Shown here piece after piece: positions 17,564 to 27,903 of a DNA stretch of 64,000 bases; position 1 is the first letter of the stretch; each line of letters starts with the position of its first letter. The DNA lies in NCBI GenBank assembly GCA_020632665.1, contig JACKFC010000020.1:17265-81264 (forward strand). The letters are read 5' to 3'. The notes under the pieces were generated by a model. It ran no database searches and had not been told where the DNA came from. It saw nothing but the letters and a program-made list of their open reading frames with translations. The DNA is from Deltaproteobacteria bacterium (GTDB taxonomy: Bacteria; Myxococcota_A; UBA9042). Position numbers and translations under genes: made by a program.

Positions 17564-20500
17564 ATGGACTTCGGCAGTACCGAAACGACTTCGTTGACGA
17601 CGAACGGCACCGTGCGGCGCGCGCGCGCGCTCCGGCCGATCACGATGCGCTGGGCGGCGCTGGTCTTCACCGCGCTCACCGCGGTCGCTGGCTGCGGCAG
17701 CGAAGAAGGCGGCGGGAGCAGCAGCAGCAGCTGCGAGCCGGGCACCAAGGATTGCCTCTGCGCCACGGGCGCTGCGTGCGGTCCGGGCCTCTCCTGCGTC
17801 TCGGGCAGCTGCAAGGCCGGCGAGCAGGGCGCGCTCGGCATGGCCTGCTTCGCGAACATGACGTGCAACCCGGACGAAGAAGGCCGGGCGATGCTCTGCG
17901 TCGCCGGCGTCTGCCAGAAGGCGAGCTGCACCCAGGGTAGCGAGGGCTGTGGCTGCCTCGCCGGCGCCAGCTGCGCGGCCGGGCTGGTCTGCGATACGAG
18001 CACGGGCGCCGCGCTCTGCCAGAAGGCGGCCTGCGCCGAGAACGTCGGCACGCTCGGCTGCGCCTGCGACGCGGACTACGGCTGCGCTGCCGGTCCGGGC
18101 GGTGCGGCGCTGGCCTGCGACGGCAAGCTCTGCGTCTCGGCCGTCTGCGTTCCGGGCAGCGAAGGCTGCTTCTGCGGTGAGAAGGCGACCTGCTCGGGCG
18201 GCCTGACCTGCGACGCCACGACCTTCCGCTGCAGCAAGGCGGCCTGCACGCCGGGCGAGTCGGGCTGCCAGTGCAAGGGCGACGGCAGCTGCATCGGCGA
18301 CAAGCTGGTCTGCAACAGCGGCGTCTGCATCGTCGACAACTGCCCGGCCGGCGACATCGGCTGCACCTGCAAGGGTGACGGCACCTGCGCGGTCGGCGGC
18401 GAGTCGCTGCTGGTCTGCCAATCCGGCAAATGCTTGCCGAAGCCGGCCTGCCCCGAGGGTGGCCCCGGCTGCGCCTGCACCGGCACCGGCGGCTGCCTCG
18501 ACGCCGGCTTCACCTGCGACAAGGGCAGCAATACCTGCAAGGCGGTCTCCTGTGCCGCCGGCGCGCTGAACTGTGGCTGCAAGGGCGGCGGCGGCTGTGA
18601 TGCCGGCTTGGTCTGCGCCAACGGCCAGATCTGTGTCGACAACAAGGGCTTCCCCGGCGGCGCCTGCCTCAGCGGCGACCTCTGCAACGCCGGCGCGAAG
18701 TGCGAGGGCGGCAACTGCCAGACCTGCGCGCTCGGCAGCGAGGGCTGCGCCTGCTTCACCGGCGGCGGCTGCTTCGCGCCGCTGACCTGCCACCTCGGCA
18801 GCTGCGTCGCGCCCGGCAACTCGAGCACGACGGTGCCGGCCTCGCTCGATCCGCCGAAGGCCGCGGCCTGCTGGACGCCCTGCAACAATGGCGTGACCAA
18901 GGGCGATGGCAGCTTCGTCGCCTGCGGCGCCGACGGCCTGCTGCCGGGCTGCGTCGACGACCTCTCCTGCGTCGACGGTTCGTGCGTGAAGAAGGGCGGC
19001 TCCGCTCCGAAGTGCGAGACCGACCTCGACTGCGCCGACCACCAGACCTGTTACCTCTCCGACGGCCACTGCTACTCGAACTGCAACGTCGATATGGACT
19101 GCGGCGACGGCGCGGGCTGCTACCGCCACGTCTGCCGCAACAGCTGCGACACCAAGGCTGGCTGCGACAAGGGCCAGTTCTGCAAGACGATCGACGGTGA
19201 GAACGGCTACTGCATGCCGCTCGCGCCGCCGAGCAAATGCGACGGCCCGCAGTGCGGCCAGAAGGCGGTGCTCGGCTCGTTCGCCCTGCAGGAGGACCAG
19301 CTCAGCCTCTCGGACGCGGTCGCGACCGGTGAGATCGTCGTCGACGTCGACAGCGCCGCCGAGACCAGCCTGAAGATCCGCAAGATCCGCCACTCGATGG
19401 TCGGCCAGGCCGGCGAAGAGGTGACCTGCGTCGCCGGCAGCAGCAACTGCCCGTGCCAGGCCGGCGACAGCAAGGTCGTGCTCGCGGGCGTGACCTACTA
19501 CTGCGATACCGCGAAGACCCCGCCGCTGCACTGGCTGAAGATCGCCGCCGGCGGCTCGCCGCTCGACAAGGTGCAGCAGCTGCAGGTCAAGGTGCCCTCG
19601 GGCAAGAGCAGCTTCACCCTGACCGTGAGCACCGAAGGCGCCTCACCCGCGGCGGCGTGGCAGGGCGTGGTCGAGATCTCGCACCCGAACTACGGCGTCG
19701 GCGAGCTCTACCTCTCCTACGCGGTGCGCCCGGACGGCCGCTGGATCGGTACGGCCTACTTCTTCGCCACCTTCGAGGACGAGGGCCTCGACAAATGGCA
19801 GGCCAACCCGCAGGACTTCAACCTGGTCAAGAACGCGTTCGTCCAGCAGTGGCAGGTCTTCCGCAACCAGCCGATGTCGAACTACGAGATGATCAACGCG
19901 ATGATGACCTCGGTCATCGACGAGACCTGGCAGTGGGAGAAGGTCCGCAAGGATTGCAAGTCGTTCGGTGAGTACGCCGCCTGCATCCCCTACGCGCCGC
20001 AGAACCCCGGCTCGATCGGCGCGACCAACGGCCTGTACAAGGTCTCCTCGGACGCCCGCACGATCCGCATGCCGAGCGGCGTGACCGAGCTGCCGCTCTC
20101 GTTCAACCTCAAGTCGACCGCCGACCCGACCCTGCTGACCGGCCGCATCACCACCGCCGACAGCCTGCAATACGGCGGCAACCCCGAGATCAAGGGCATC
20201 AAGCTGAAGCAGGACCCGGCCAAGGCGTGCAGCGGCGGCCTCTGCGTCATCGGCGTCAGTGACATGACCATCGAGATGGCGATCGGTGGCCGCTACGCCA
20301 CCAACAGCAGCGACACCACCTGCAAGGACATGGCGCCCGGCGCGTACGGCCAGATCGCCGTGCCGTGGCTGGTGCCCGGCTTCCTCGTCGGCACCGAGAT
20401 CGACAAGAAGACCAACCAGGTCTACCGCTACGAGTGCCGCAGCAAGAAGGCGCCCTACGGCGACGACCCGGCGCTGATGGTGCAGAACATGACCTCGGCG

Positions 20501-23500
20501 GCGAGCAACCCGATCGCCGACGGCAAGGCCCGCACCCGCACGCTCGAGCTGCTCGACGGCGCGCTGATCAACCAGACCACCATGGTGCTGCTCTTCAAGG
20601 AGACGATGCCGTCGTTCCTCGGTCCGCAAGATCCGCCGACCGCCGCCTACGGCTTCATCCTGATGCAGCGCACCAAGGAGACCGTGCAGCCCGAGGAATT
20701 CAAGGGCAGCAACAGCTCCGCCGGCACGGTCAAGGAGATCGCCACGGTCGACGAGGTCGGCTGCAGCAAGGCGCTGCTCGAGACCGTCCTCGGCCCAGGT
20801 GCCAAGCTCACGGGCGACAACGCCGCGGTCATCGCCCGTGCCGCGGTCAACGGCCAGGCGCCGATCGGCAAGGCGACCGAGCTGACCGACGCCTCGCCGC
20901 AGAAGGTGCACTACCTCTGCGAAGACACCGGCTACTTCAACTCCGGCGGCAAGGATTACCCGAACGCACAGAAGGACTTCCCGAACGCCAACAAGCTGAA
21001 GTTCGACTGCCCGGTCGGCAGCCAGGTGACCTTCTTCACCCTCACCGGTGAGCTGGCCGAGGCCGACTGCCCGACCAACTGGCAGGGCAAGGGCGATACC
21101 TCGGCATGCATCGCCGAATTCGTCGCGCGCCAGCCGTGCCAGAACGACGGCACCTGCTTCCAGACCTTCCAGGAGTGGAAGGCCAAGGGCCCGGCCGGCG
21201 GCAAGCTCGGCCTGCTGGTGAACCCGCCGTGGCGCTGCAAGGACGAGAACAAGAACTGGTGTGACTACGACCGCCAGAACCTGCGCAGCGAGAAGCTCTT
21301 CTTCGTCCTCAAGGACGTGAAGCCGAGCAAGCTCTTCACCCCGCTGACCGCCGAGATCGACCAGGCGTTCCGCTACAAGACCCGCTTCCGCAACCGCTTC
21401 GGCAAGAACGTCGGCTTCACCCCGACCATCTGCGTGCCGAACAGCGACGCGGTGCCGTATTGCTACGACCCGACCTCGATCGAGAATATCCGCGAGCGCG
21501 TCGATTGCGTCGCCGAGATCTACGTCAAGCACGCGGCCAAGCTCGACACCAACACCCGTGACCAAGTGCACGCCTACTTGGTGCAGAACTACGGCTTCAA
21601 GCAGGAGATGAACCCGGTCGACGGCACGATCGAGAACAAGGAAGGCTTCGAGAAGCTCTACACCGAGCTGCTCGTCATGCTCGGCGACGACGCCTACGTC
21701 AAAGCCTTCGGTTCGCGCTTCGACCTCGCCGGCACGCAGTCGATGGTCTTCGAGGGTGCGCTCTTCGAGGACGGCGGCATCACGCTCTCCGGCACCGCCG
21801 GGGTCGAGATGGTCGAGCTTTACCGCGCGATTCAGTACTACCAACTGGGCCTGGACCGCTTCTTCCGCAACGCCAAGCTGATGAGCGCGAGCCTGAACCC
21901 CGACAGCAAATCGCTGCAGCTGCCCTTCCTCGGCCAGCAGACGGTGGAGGCGTACTTCACCCGCCTGACCCGCGCCTCGATCCAGAAGACGCGGGCCTGG
22001 AACGCCATCGCTCAGCGCTACGTCGCCTTCAACAAGCAGTCGCTGGCCCGCGCGGTCATCGAGCGTGCGTACACCGCAGCCTACCTCGAGTCGGTCATCC
22101 TCGGTCGGATGATGCTCAAGCTGCTCTCGGCCTCGAAGCCGGAGGAGCGGGCGCAGATCCTGTCGACGGTCGAGAAGGGCCAGATCGCCTACCGCTCGGC
22201 GATGCTGGAGATGCGCGACGTCTACAAGGGCATCCAGGACACCAAGACCGTCTTCGGCCTGCAGCCCGACTACATCCCCTTCCCGGCGCTCGACGCCAAC
22301 GACGGCAACGCCTTGCAGAAGGCACTGAGCGTGGCCAACGCCAAGGCCGCGGTCGCCGCCGAGAAGGAAGAGAAGGCGCTCTCGAGCAAGAAGAACTACG
22401 ACACCGACGAGGCCGCGTTCCAGAACGAGCTGATCCGGATCAAGAACAACTACGAGAATCAGCTCGCCGATATCTGCGGCACCTTCGAGGGCACCGACGG
22501 CAAGGTCTACCCGGCGACGACGAAATACGCCTACCTGCATCCGAAGGCCGCGGCGCTCGGCAACCTCTGCGGCATGGTCAAGACCGGCAAGCTCTCGCTC
22601 GCCGTCAGCGACCTCGACATCAGCAGCATCGAGTTGAAGCTCGCGCGCGAGGGCTACGAGAAGGCCATCGCGGCGATCAAGAACGAGCGCGAGCGGGTGC
22701 AGAAGCAATGCGCCCTGACCTGGGAGCAATCCAACTTCTACTTCGAGATCGCGAAGAAGGAGTGGAACCTCAACACCGTCGTCGCCGAAGCGCAGGAGTA
22801 CATCGCCTTCGCCAAGGAGGGCTACGAGATCGCCCGCGACTTCGCCAACGCGCTCGATGTGACCATCGGCCTCTCGACCAACGCGCCCGGCAAGGCGCTG
22901 CAGTTCGCCGCGATCCAGGGCGCGAAGATCTACAAGGAGGCCAGCAGCCTGAAGTCGAAGCTCGACATCAAGCTCAAGGAGCAGGAGCTGCAGGAGCTGG
23001 AGCAGCAGAAGGCGAAGAACGAATTCGCCAAGCAGTGCCAGACCATGCAGATCGAGTCCGAGGCGAAGATCCACGACATCCTGATGAGCCTGAAGTCGGG
23101 TGAGTTGGAGATCGCCAAGGTCAGCATCCGCCTCGACCAATCGCTCAACGAGGTGATGAGCCTACGCAACGAGGCGCGCCGCCTGATGGCCGAGCAGGAG
23201 GAAGCGGAGCAGCAGACGATCAACATCGAGGCGGCGAAGAACGACCCCAACACCCGCGTCTACAAGAACGACGACGTGTTGACGGCCGACCGCACCTTCC
23301 AGGCCGCGGTGAAGGAAGCCTACAAGGCCACCAAGGTCTTCGAGTACTACACCTCGCAGTCCTACGCGAAGCTGGACGACCTCTTCCTGGTGCGGATGAT
23401 CAACCACGGCGACACCAGCCTGGAGAAGTACCTCGCCGAGCTCTCCGACGCCTACGCCGAGTTCGAGGAGCTCTACGGCAAGCCGGACCAGCGCGTCGCG

Positions 23501-24040
23501 ATCCTCTCGCTGCGTGACGACCTGCTCGACATCCCGCGCATCAGCGCCGAGGGCAAGACGCTCTCGGACGTCGAGCGCATCGAGTTGATGCGGCAGAAGC
23601 TGGCCGACACCAAGCTGCTCAACGACCAGGGCTACCTGACGATCAGCTTCGCGACCGACCTCTCGGTGCTCTCGCCGCTGACCCGGAACCACAAGATCGA
23701 CTACCTCGAGGCCGAATTCGTCGGCTCCGAGGTCGGCGATACGCTCGGCCGCATCTACCTCGTGCAGCGCGGCACCTCGACGGTGCGCTCGGTCACGGGC
23801 AACAACCAGTTCTACACGCTGCCGGAGCGCACCGCGGTGCTGAACGCCTTCTTCAACGGCAAGAAGGTCTTCCCCTCGGTCGTCTACCAGAGCCGCAAGC
23901 ACAAGGATCGGCCGTTCGCCAACGGTGATTGGCAGCTCATGATCAACCAGAAGGACGAGTTGGTGAACCAGGACATCAACCTGCAATCCCTCGTCGACCT
24001 TCGCATCTACGTCTACTACACCGACTTCACGTCGCTGTAG
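17564..24040 (+). CDS. Giant Cys-rich lipoprotein with Tc-toxin TcA-like C-terminal region
   Basis: A 2158-residue protein. The ATG used has GGGAG nine bases upstream. A second ATG 27 codons later gives a compact signal peptide MRWAALVFTALTAVAGCGSE with a clear lipobox (AVAGC), so the start is uncertain. Residues ~45-560 are Cys-rich units of the form PGxxGCxCxxxxxCxxGLxC. Residues ~580-1560 are mixed and unrecognised. Residues ~1590-1990 are long, charged helices likely to form coiled coils. The last ~135 residues are beta-rich, with RPFANGDWQLMI and LQSLVDLRIYVYYTDF. The helical segment and this ending resemble the pore-helix region and C-terminal domain of TcA toxin subunits, by pattern rather than by search. 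No TcB or TcC gene is nearby. Confidence 0.8.
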   Translation: MDFGSTETTSLTTNGTVRRARALRPITMRWAALVFTALTAVAGCGSEEGGGSSSSSCEPGTKDCLCATGAACGPGLSCVSGSCKAGEQGALGMACFANMTCNPDEEGRAMLCVAGVCQKASCTQGSEGCGCLAGASCAAGLVCDTSTGAALCQKAACAENVGTLGCACDADYGCAAGPGGAALACDGKLCVSAVCVPGSEGCFCGEKATCSGGLTCDATTFRCSKAACTPGESGCQCKGDGSCIGDKLVCNSGVCIVDNCPAGDIGCTCKGDGTCAVGGESLLVCQSGKCLPKPACPEGGPGCACTGTGGCLDAGFTCDKGSNTCKAVSCAAGALNCGCKGGGGCDAGLVCANGQICVDNKGFPGGACLSGDLCNAGAKCEGGNCQTCALGSEGCACFTGGGCFAPLTCHLGSCVAPGNSSTTVPASLDPPKAAACWTPCNNGVTKGDGSFVACGADGLLPGCVDDLSCVDGSCVKKGGSAPKCETDLDCADHQTCYLSDGHCYSNCNVDMDCGDGAGCYRHVCRNSCDTKAGCDKGQFCKTIDGENGYCMPLAPPSKCDGPQCGQKAVLGSFALQEDQLSLSDAVATGEIVVDVDSAAETSLKIRKIRHSMVGQAGEEVTCVAGSSNCPCQAGDSKVVLAGVTYYCDTAKTPPLHWLKIAAGGSPLDKVQQLQVKVPSGKSSFTLTVSTEGASPAAAWQGVVEISHPNYGVGELYLSYAVRPDGRWIGTAYFFATFEDEGLDKWQANPQDFNLVKNAFVQQWQVFRNQPMSNYEMINAMMTSVIDETWQWEKVRKDCKSFGEYAACIPYAPQNPGSIGATNGLYKVSSDARTIRMPSGVTELPLSFNLKSTADPTLLTGRITTADSLQYGGNPEIKGIKLKQDPAKACSGGLCVIGVSDMTIEMAIGGRYATNSSDTTCKDMAPGAYGQIAVPWLVPGFLVGTEIDKKTNQVYRYECRSKKAPYGDDPALMVQNMTSAASNPIADGKARTRTLELLDGALINQTTMVLLFKETMPSFLGPQDPPTAAYGFILMQRTKETVQPEEFKGSNSSAGTVKEIATVDEVGCSKALLETVLGPGAKLTGDNAAVIARAAVNGQAPIGKATELTDASPQKVHYLCEDTGYFNSGGKDYPNAQKDFPNANKLKFDCPVGSQVTFFTLTGELAEADCPTNWQGKGDTSACIAEFVARQPCQNDGTCFQTFQEWKAKGPAGGKLGLLVNPPWRCKDENKNWCDYDRQNLRSEKLFFVLKDVKPSKLFTPLTAEIDQAFRYKTRFRNRFGKNVGFTPTICVPNSDAVPYCYDPTSIENIRERVDCVAEIYVKHAAKLDTNTRDQVHAYLVQNYGFKQEMNPVDGTIENKEGFEKLYTELLVMLGDDAYVKAFGSRFDLAGTQSMVFEGALFEDGGITLSGTAGVEMVELYRAIQYYQLGLDRFFRNAKLMSASLNPDSKSLQLPFLGQQTVEAYFTRLTRASIQKTRAWNAIAQRYVAFNKQSLARAVIERAYTAAYLESVILGRMMLKLLSASKPEERAQILSTVEKGQIAYRSAMLEMRDVYKGIQDTKTVFGLQPDYIPFPALDANDGNALQKALSVANAKAAVAAEKEEKALSSKKNYDTDEAAFQNELIRIKNNYENQLADICGTFEGTDGKVYPATTKYAYLHPKAAALGNLCGMVKTGKLSLAVSDLDISSIELKLAREGYEKAIAAIKNERERVQKQCALTWEQSNFYFEIAKKEWNLNTVVAEAQEYIAFAKEGYEIARDFANALDVTIGLSTNAPGKALQFAAIQGAKIYKEASSLKSKLDIKLKEQELQELEQQKAKNEFAKQCQTMQIESEAKIHDILMSLKSGELEIAKVSIRLDQSLNEVMSLRNEARRLMAEQEEAEQQTINIEAAKNDPNTRVYKNDDVLTADRTFQAAVKEAYKATKVFEYYTSQSYAKLDDLFLVRMINHGDTSLEKYLAELSDAYAEFEELYGKPDQRVAILSLRDDLLDIPRISAEGKTLSDVERIELMRQKLADTKLLNDQGYLTISFATDLSVLSPLTRNHKIDYLEAEFVGSEVGDTLGRIYLVQRGTSTVRSVTGNNQFYTLPERTAVLNAFFNGKKVFPSVVYQSRKHKDRPFANGDWQLMINQKDELVNQDINLQSLVDLRIYVYYTDFTSL

Positions 24041-24120
24041 GGAAGCGTTTCGCCATGGGCGCGGCCCCCCAACCGCCGCCCCCAGCCGTGCTCGACGGAG
24101 CACGTTTTCGAGGAGCCCGT

Positions 24121-27100
24121 ATGCATCGCACCTCCGCGATTGTCCTCGCTGTCCTACTCTCTGCCCTGCTCGGCTTCGGCTGCAGCGGCGACGAGGGCGA
24201 CGGCGGCAACAAGGCCGACACCGGCAACGACAGCGCTGTCGGCGACGGCGTCATCTCCGACGGCGCGGCCGGCGACACCGGCACCGGCGACGTGGCGGAT
24301 ACCGGCGGCAGCAAAGATACGGCTGACGGGACGGTGACCGACGTCACCGACACCGGCGGCGAGACGACCGGCGACGTCGGCGGCTGCACGGCCGGCACCG
24401 AAGGCTGCGACTGCAAGGGCGACAAGAGCTGCGACGGCGACTTGCTCTGCAAGGGCGGCAAGAGCTGCGTCAAGGCCGGCGATTGTCCGGACGGTGACCT
24501 CGGCTGCGGCTGCAAGGACGGCGCCTGCGCCGAGGGCGACTATTGCAAGGAAGGCAAGCTCTGCGTCGCCGAGGCGGATTGCCCGGCTGGCGACGACGGC
24601 TGCCCCTGCAAGTCGGACGCGACCTGCGGCACCGACCTCTTCTGCAAGGAAGGCAAGGTCTGCGCCAAGGCAGAGGCCTGCCCGAATAGCGCGGCCGGCT
24701 GCCCCTGCACCGCCGAGAAGGGATGCGATGGCGGCCTCTACTGCGCGGCGCAAAGCGGCACCTGCGCGACCAAGGAGACCTGCCCGAAGGGCTCGGCCGG
24801 TTGCCCGTGCGATACGACCAACCCCTGCGGCGCCGATTTGGCTTGCGGCACCGGCGGCGTCTGCGCGACCTGCCCCTTCGGCACCGACGGCTGCCCCTGC
24901 AAGACCGATTCGAGCTGCGACGCCGGCTATATGTGCCAGACCGGCGCCTGTGCCCCCGACCCGTGCTACGGCAAGGAAGGCACCGTCGGCTGCCCGTGCA
25001 AGGACGGCGGCTGCGACAAGGACGCGTGGTGCAACGCCGGTAGCTGCCAGGTCTGCAAGGCCGACGGCCCGGGCTGCGCCTGCAGCGACAAGGCGCCCTG
25101 CGGCGCGGAGCTGACCTGTGGTGGCGACAGCACGTGCAAGCCCTGCGCCGACAACGCCGGTGCGCCCGGCTGCAAGCCGAAGGGCGACGGCACCTGTGGC
25201 GACGGCAATACGCTCGACCCAGTGACCGGCCTTTGCGAGCTCTGCGCCCCCGGCAAGCTCGGCTGCGAGTGCAAGAGCGACGAGACCTGCAACGGCGACT
25301 TCAAGTGCAAGGTCGCCGACAAGATGTGCGTCGCGTGCAAAGAGGTCTCGGGCTGCCCATGCAAGGGCAAGACCGACTGCGGCAACGGCTACATCTGCGA
25401 CAGCGCGACCAATAGCTGCGGCGCTTGCGAGGCCGGCACCGCCGGTTGTGATTGCAAGGGCAGCGGCGTCGCGGCGTGCGTCGACGGCTACACCTGCAAC
25501 CTCGGCGTCTGCGAGACCTGCAAGCCCGGCAAGCTCGGCTGCCCGCTGGCCTGCAACGTCGAATTCCCTGCCCCGGTGAAGATCATCGGCAAGACCACCT
25601 GCTCCTCCTGCCCCGGCAACTGCCTCGGCGAGGGCGAGACGGGCGTCGCCGTGACCGGGCAGACCCAGAACGGCTCCTGCATCTGCGAGACGAAGGAGGG
25701 CTACTTCTTCGAGGCCACGACCAACAAGGCCGAGCCGTGCGACGGCGACGGCGACGGCTGGATCCGGCAGAGCGCGCTCGACGCGATGCGAAGCAAGGAC
25801 CCGGTCATCAAGGCCAACGCGCGCTGCGGCTCGGTGCTGCGGGAGATGGACTACGTCGCGCTGATCACCGAATCGGGTGTGGCGCTGCCGATCCCGGTCA
25901 CCTCGGTCCTCGACCCGGCGACCTTCAAGCTCGGCACCCTGAACCAGGACGGCAAGGGCGGCTTGGTCATGGCCGAGCCGCTGCTCTTCGACAGCGAGAG
26001 CCTGCTCGCCAGCCAGGTCAGCAACGGCGGCTTCCCGAACCTCGCCGGTGGTCGCCCGCCGCACGCCAACGAGCTCAACCCGCTGACCAAGAGCTGCGTC
26101 TCGGCGAGCGCCGACTTCAACGGCAACAACATCGCCGACGTCGAGGAGTGGTCGGGTCATGGCCAGGCCAAGCTCGACGCGCTGAGCCAAATCGCGATCA
26201 AGTTCAGCTATTGGATCGAGCTGCACCGCGGCTGGTACGCCAAGGTGCCGGTGCCGAAGACCATCCCCGAGCCCGCTCCGCTGCCGCTCGGCGCGACCCC
26301 GGTCGATATGTCCGGTGGCGCGACGCCGACCAAGCCACCCGCGGGCCCGCCGGCCGGCGTCTACATCATCGCCGAGAAGAGCCGCCAGCTCGGCGCTCCG
26401 GCCGGGGCGCAGACGGCCCTGGTCGAGCCGACCACGACCAGCCAGGGCTACTGGCGCCAGTGCAAGCGTCAGGTCGCGGCAGACTACGACGCGGCGGTGC
26501 AGAACGGCCTGACCACCATCGGCTTCGACTTCGCCGAGTGGAGCAGCTACAGCAAGGACTTCGGTCAGGGCATGACCCACCACAGCCAGTTCCACTGCGC
26601 CGTCATCGCTGCGAACGACGCCGTCCTCACCGACAGCGAGAAGCAGTTCAAGATTCGGGCGCAGGAGCTCGACGGCAAGTGGATCGTCAACGACTGCAAA
26701 TACGGCGCGAATACCGCCGCGCCGCTGCCGACCGACGCGACGAGCATCTCGGCGCCGACCGACGGCAAGGGCATCCGCAACCCCTCGGACCCGGTCTCCG
26801 GCGGCTGCGCCGTGGCCGCGCCCTCCACCGGCGCGACCTACTGGCTGGTCTCGCGCTACAAGGCCTACCTGAGCGCGAGCGGCTACACCCGCGGCTGCGT
26901 CAACGAGTGCATCGATCGCGTCGAGGCGACCTGCCCCTACGTGCTGAACGATCCGTACGCCAAGTTCGCTTGCGTGGGCGCGCTCAACGACAGCGGCAAG
27001 GCGCAGTGCACCTGCAACAACGGCTACTACGGCACGCCGCAGACCAAATGCGAGAGCAAATGCGGTGACGGCATCATCGCGCCCTTCGACGAGATCTGCG

Positions 27101-27879
27101 ACGACGGCAACACCAAGACCAACGACGGCTGCTCGGACAAATGCGAGTGCGAGGGTTGGTCGTCGGTCAAGACGACCGAGAAGACCGGCACCAACGGCTA
27201 CAAATACAAGGTCGGCACTTGCCAGTGCGACGACGACGGCCTCGAGCCGAAGACCGAGCTGATCGGCCTCTGCGGCGGATCGGCGGTCGACTTGGGCACC
27301 GTCGCGAGTTCGGGTACGGCCGAGGTCGTCACCGGCGGTCGGATTCGCTTCGGCGAGAGCGAGGATTGGTTCCGCGTCTACGTACCGGACAAGAAGCAGG
27401 TCCCGCTGGGCCAGGCCGGCGTCGACACCTTCGACTTCGCCGTCGACCTCTCGCTCGACTCGACCCCGGACTCGGACAAGTTCGTGATCGACGTCTTCCG
27501 CTCGTCCGATGCGACCGACGGCGCATGCAAGACCGCGGCGCAGGTCTGCACCGACGAGCCGGCGGGCCACAGCTTCGCTTCGCTGCAGACCAAGTGCTAC
27601 CGCGGCGGCTCCTCGCAGCCCGCCCCGTGTGGCAGCTATGCGAACTGCGTCAAGGGCAAGAACAACAAGTGGGATGCGGTCCCCAGTGGCGCCATCAAGC
27701 CGCCGAGCAGCGATTGGTACAAGGGCTACGCCGGTCCCTGGCCAGCCGTCAACTCGACCGTCTACACGACGTCGTGCCCGGACTACACCTCGTACTACTT
27801 CATCCGCGTGAAGCGGGCGAAGGACACGCCGACCACCTGCGGCAAGTACAAGCTGAAGCTGACCAGCAAGGCCGACTAG
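24121..27879 (+). CDS. Cys-rich lipoprotein with DUF4215-type myxobacterial repeat
   Basis: A 1252-residue protein starting MHRTSAIVLAVLLSALLGFG with lipobox cysteine in GFGC and a Gly/Asp/Thr-rich tether. GAGGAG precedes the ATG. Residues ~95-490 are short Cys-rich units (GCPCKxDxxCxxGxxC). Residues ~545-975 are a less Cys-rich domain with two Asp/Asn-rich loops that look calcium-binding: DGDGDGWIRQSAL and DFNGNNIADVEEW. At about residue 980 there is a CGDGIIAPFDEICDDGN... DGC block, the signature of the Myxococcus cysteine-rich repeat (DUF4215). The C-terminal ~200 residues look like a beta domain (VRFGESEDWFRVYVPDKK-type). It follows the previous giant lipoprotein by 80 bp on the same strand. 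Function is unknown. Confidence 0.82.
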   Translation: MHRTSAIVLAVLLSALLGFGCSGDEGDGGNKADTGNDSAVGDGVISDGAAGDTGTGDVADTGGSKDTADGTVTDVTDTGGETTGDVGGCTAGTEGCDCKGDKSCDGDLLCKGGKSCVKAGDCPDGDLGCGCKDGACAEGDYCKEGKLCVAEADCPAGDDGCPCKSDATCGTDLFCKEGKVCAKAEACPNSAAGCPCTAEKGCDGGLYCAAQSGTCATKETCPKGSAGCPCDTTNPCGADLACGTGGVCATCPFGTDGCPCKTDSSCDAGYMCQTGACAPDPCYGKEGTVGCPCKDGGCDKDAWCNAGSCQVCKADGPGCACSDKAPCGAELTCGGDSTCKPCADNAGAPGCKPKGDGTCGDGNTLDPVTGLCELCAPGKLGCECKSDETCNGDFKCKVADKMCVACKEVSGCPCKGKTDCGNGYICDSATNSCGACEAGTAGCDCKGSGVAACVDGYTCNLGVCETCKPGKLGCPLACNVEFPAPVKIIGKTTCSSCPGNCLGEGETGVAVTGQTQNGSCICETKEGYFFEATTNKAEPCDGDGDGWIRQSALDAMRSKDPVIKANARCGSVLREMDYVALITESGVALPIPVTSVLDPATFKLGTLNQDGKGGLVMAEPLLFDSESLLASQVSNGGFPNLAGGRPPHANELNPLTKSCVSASADFNGNNIADVEEWSGHGQAKLDALSQIAIKFSYWIELHRGWYAKVPVPKTIPEPAPLPLGATPVDMSGGATPTKPPAGPPAGVYIIAEKSRQLGAPAGAQTALVEPTTTSQGYWRQCKRQVAADYDAAVQNGLTTIGFDFAEWSSYSKDFGQGMTHHSQFHCAVIAANDAVLTDSEKQFKIRAQELDGKWIVNDCKYGANTAAPLPTDATSISAPTDGKGIRNPSDPVSGGCAVAAPSTGATYWLVSRYKAYLSASGYTRGCVNECIDRVEATCPYVLNDPYAKFACVGALNDSGKAQCTCNNGYYGTPQTKCESKCGDGIIAPFDEICDDGNTKTNDGCSDKCECEGWSSVKTTEKTGTNGYKYKVGTCQCDDDGLEPKTELIGLCGGSAVDLGTVASSGTAEVVTGGRIRFGESEDWFRVYVPDKKQVPLGQAGVDTFDFAVDLSLDSTPDSDKFVIDVFRSSDATDGACKTAAQVCTDEPAGHSFASLQTKCYRGGSSQPAPCGSYANCVKGKNNKWDAVPSGAIKPPSSDWYKGYAGPWPAVNSTVYTTSCPDYTSYYFIRVKRAKDTPTTCGKYKLKLTSKAD

Positions 27880-27903
27880 AACTCCTGGAGAGGGGAGCGC
27901 TCT

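Noticed and set aside
19643..23140. A 1165-codon open frame on the minus strand
   Set aside because: It lies fully opposite the 2158-residue lipoprotein, has no ribosome site, and its sequence is biased to Ala, Val, Asp and Arg as expected for a shadow.
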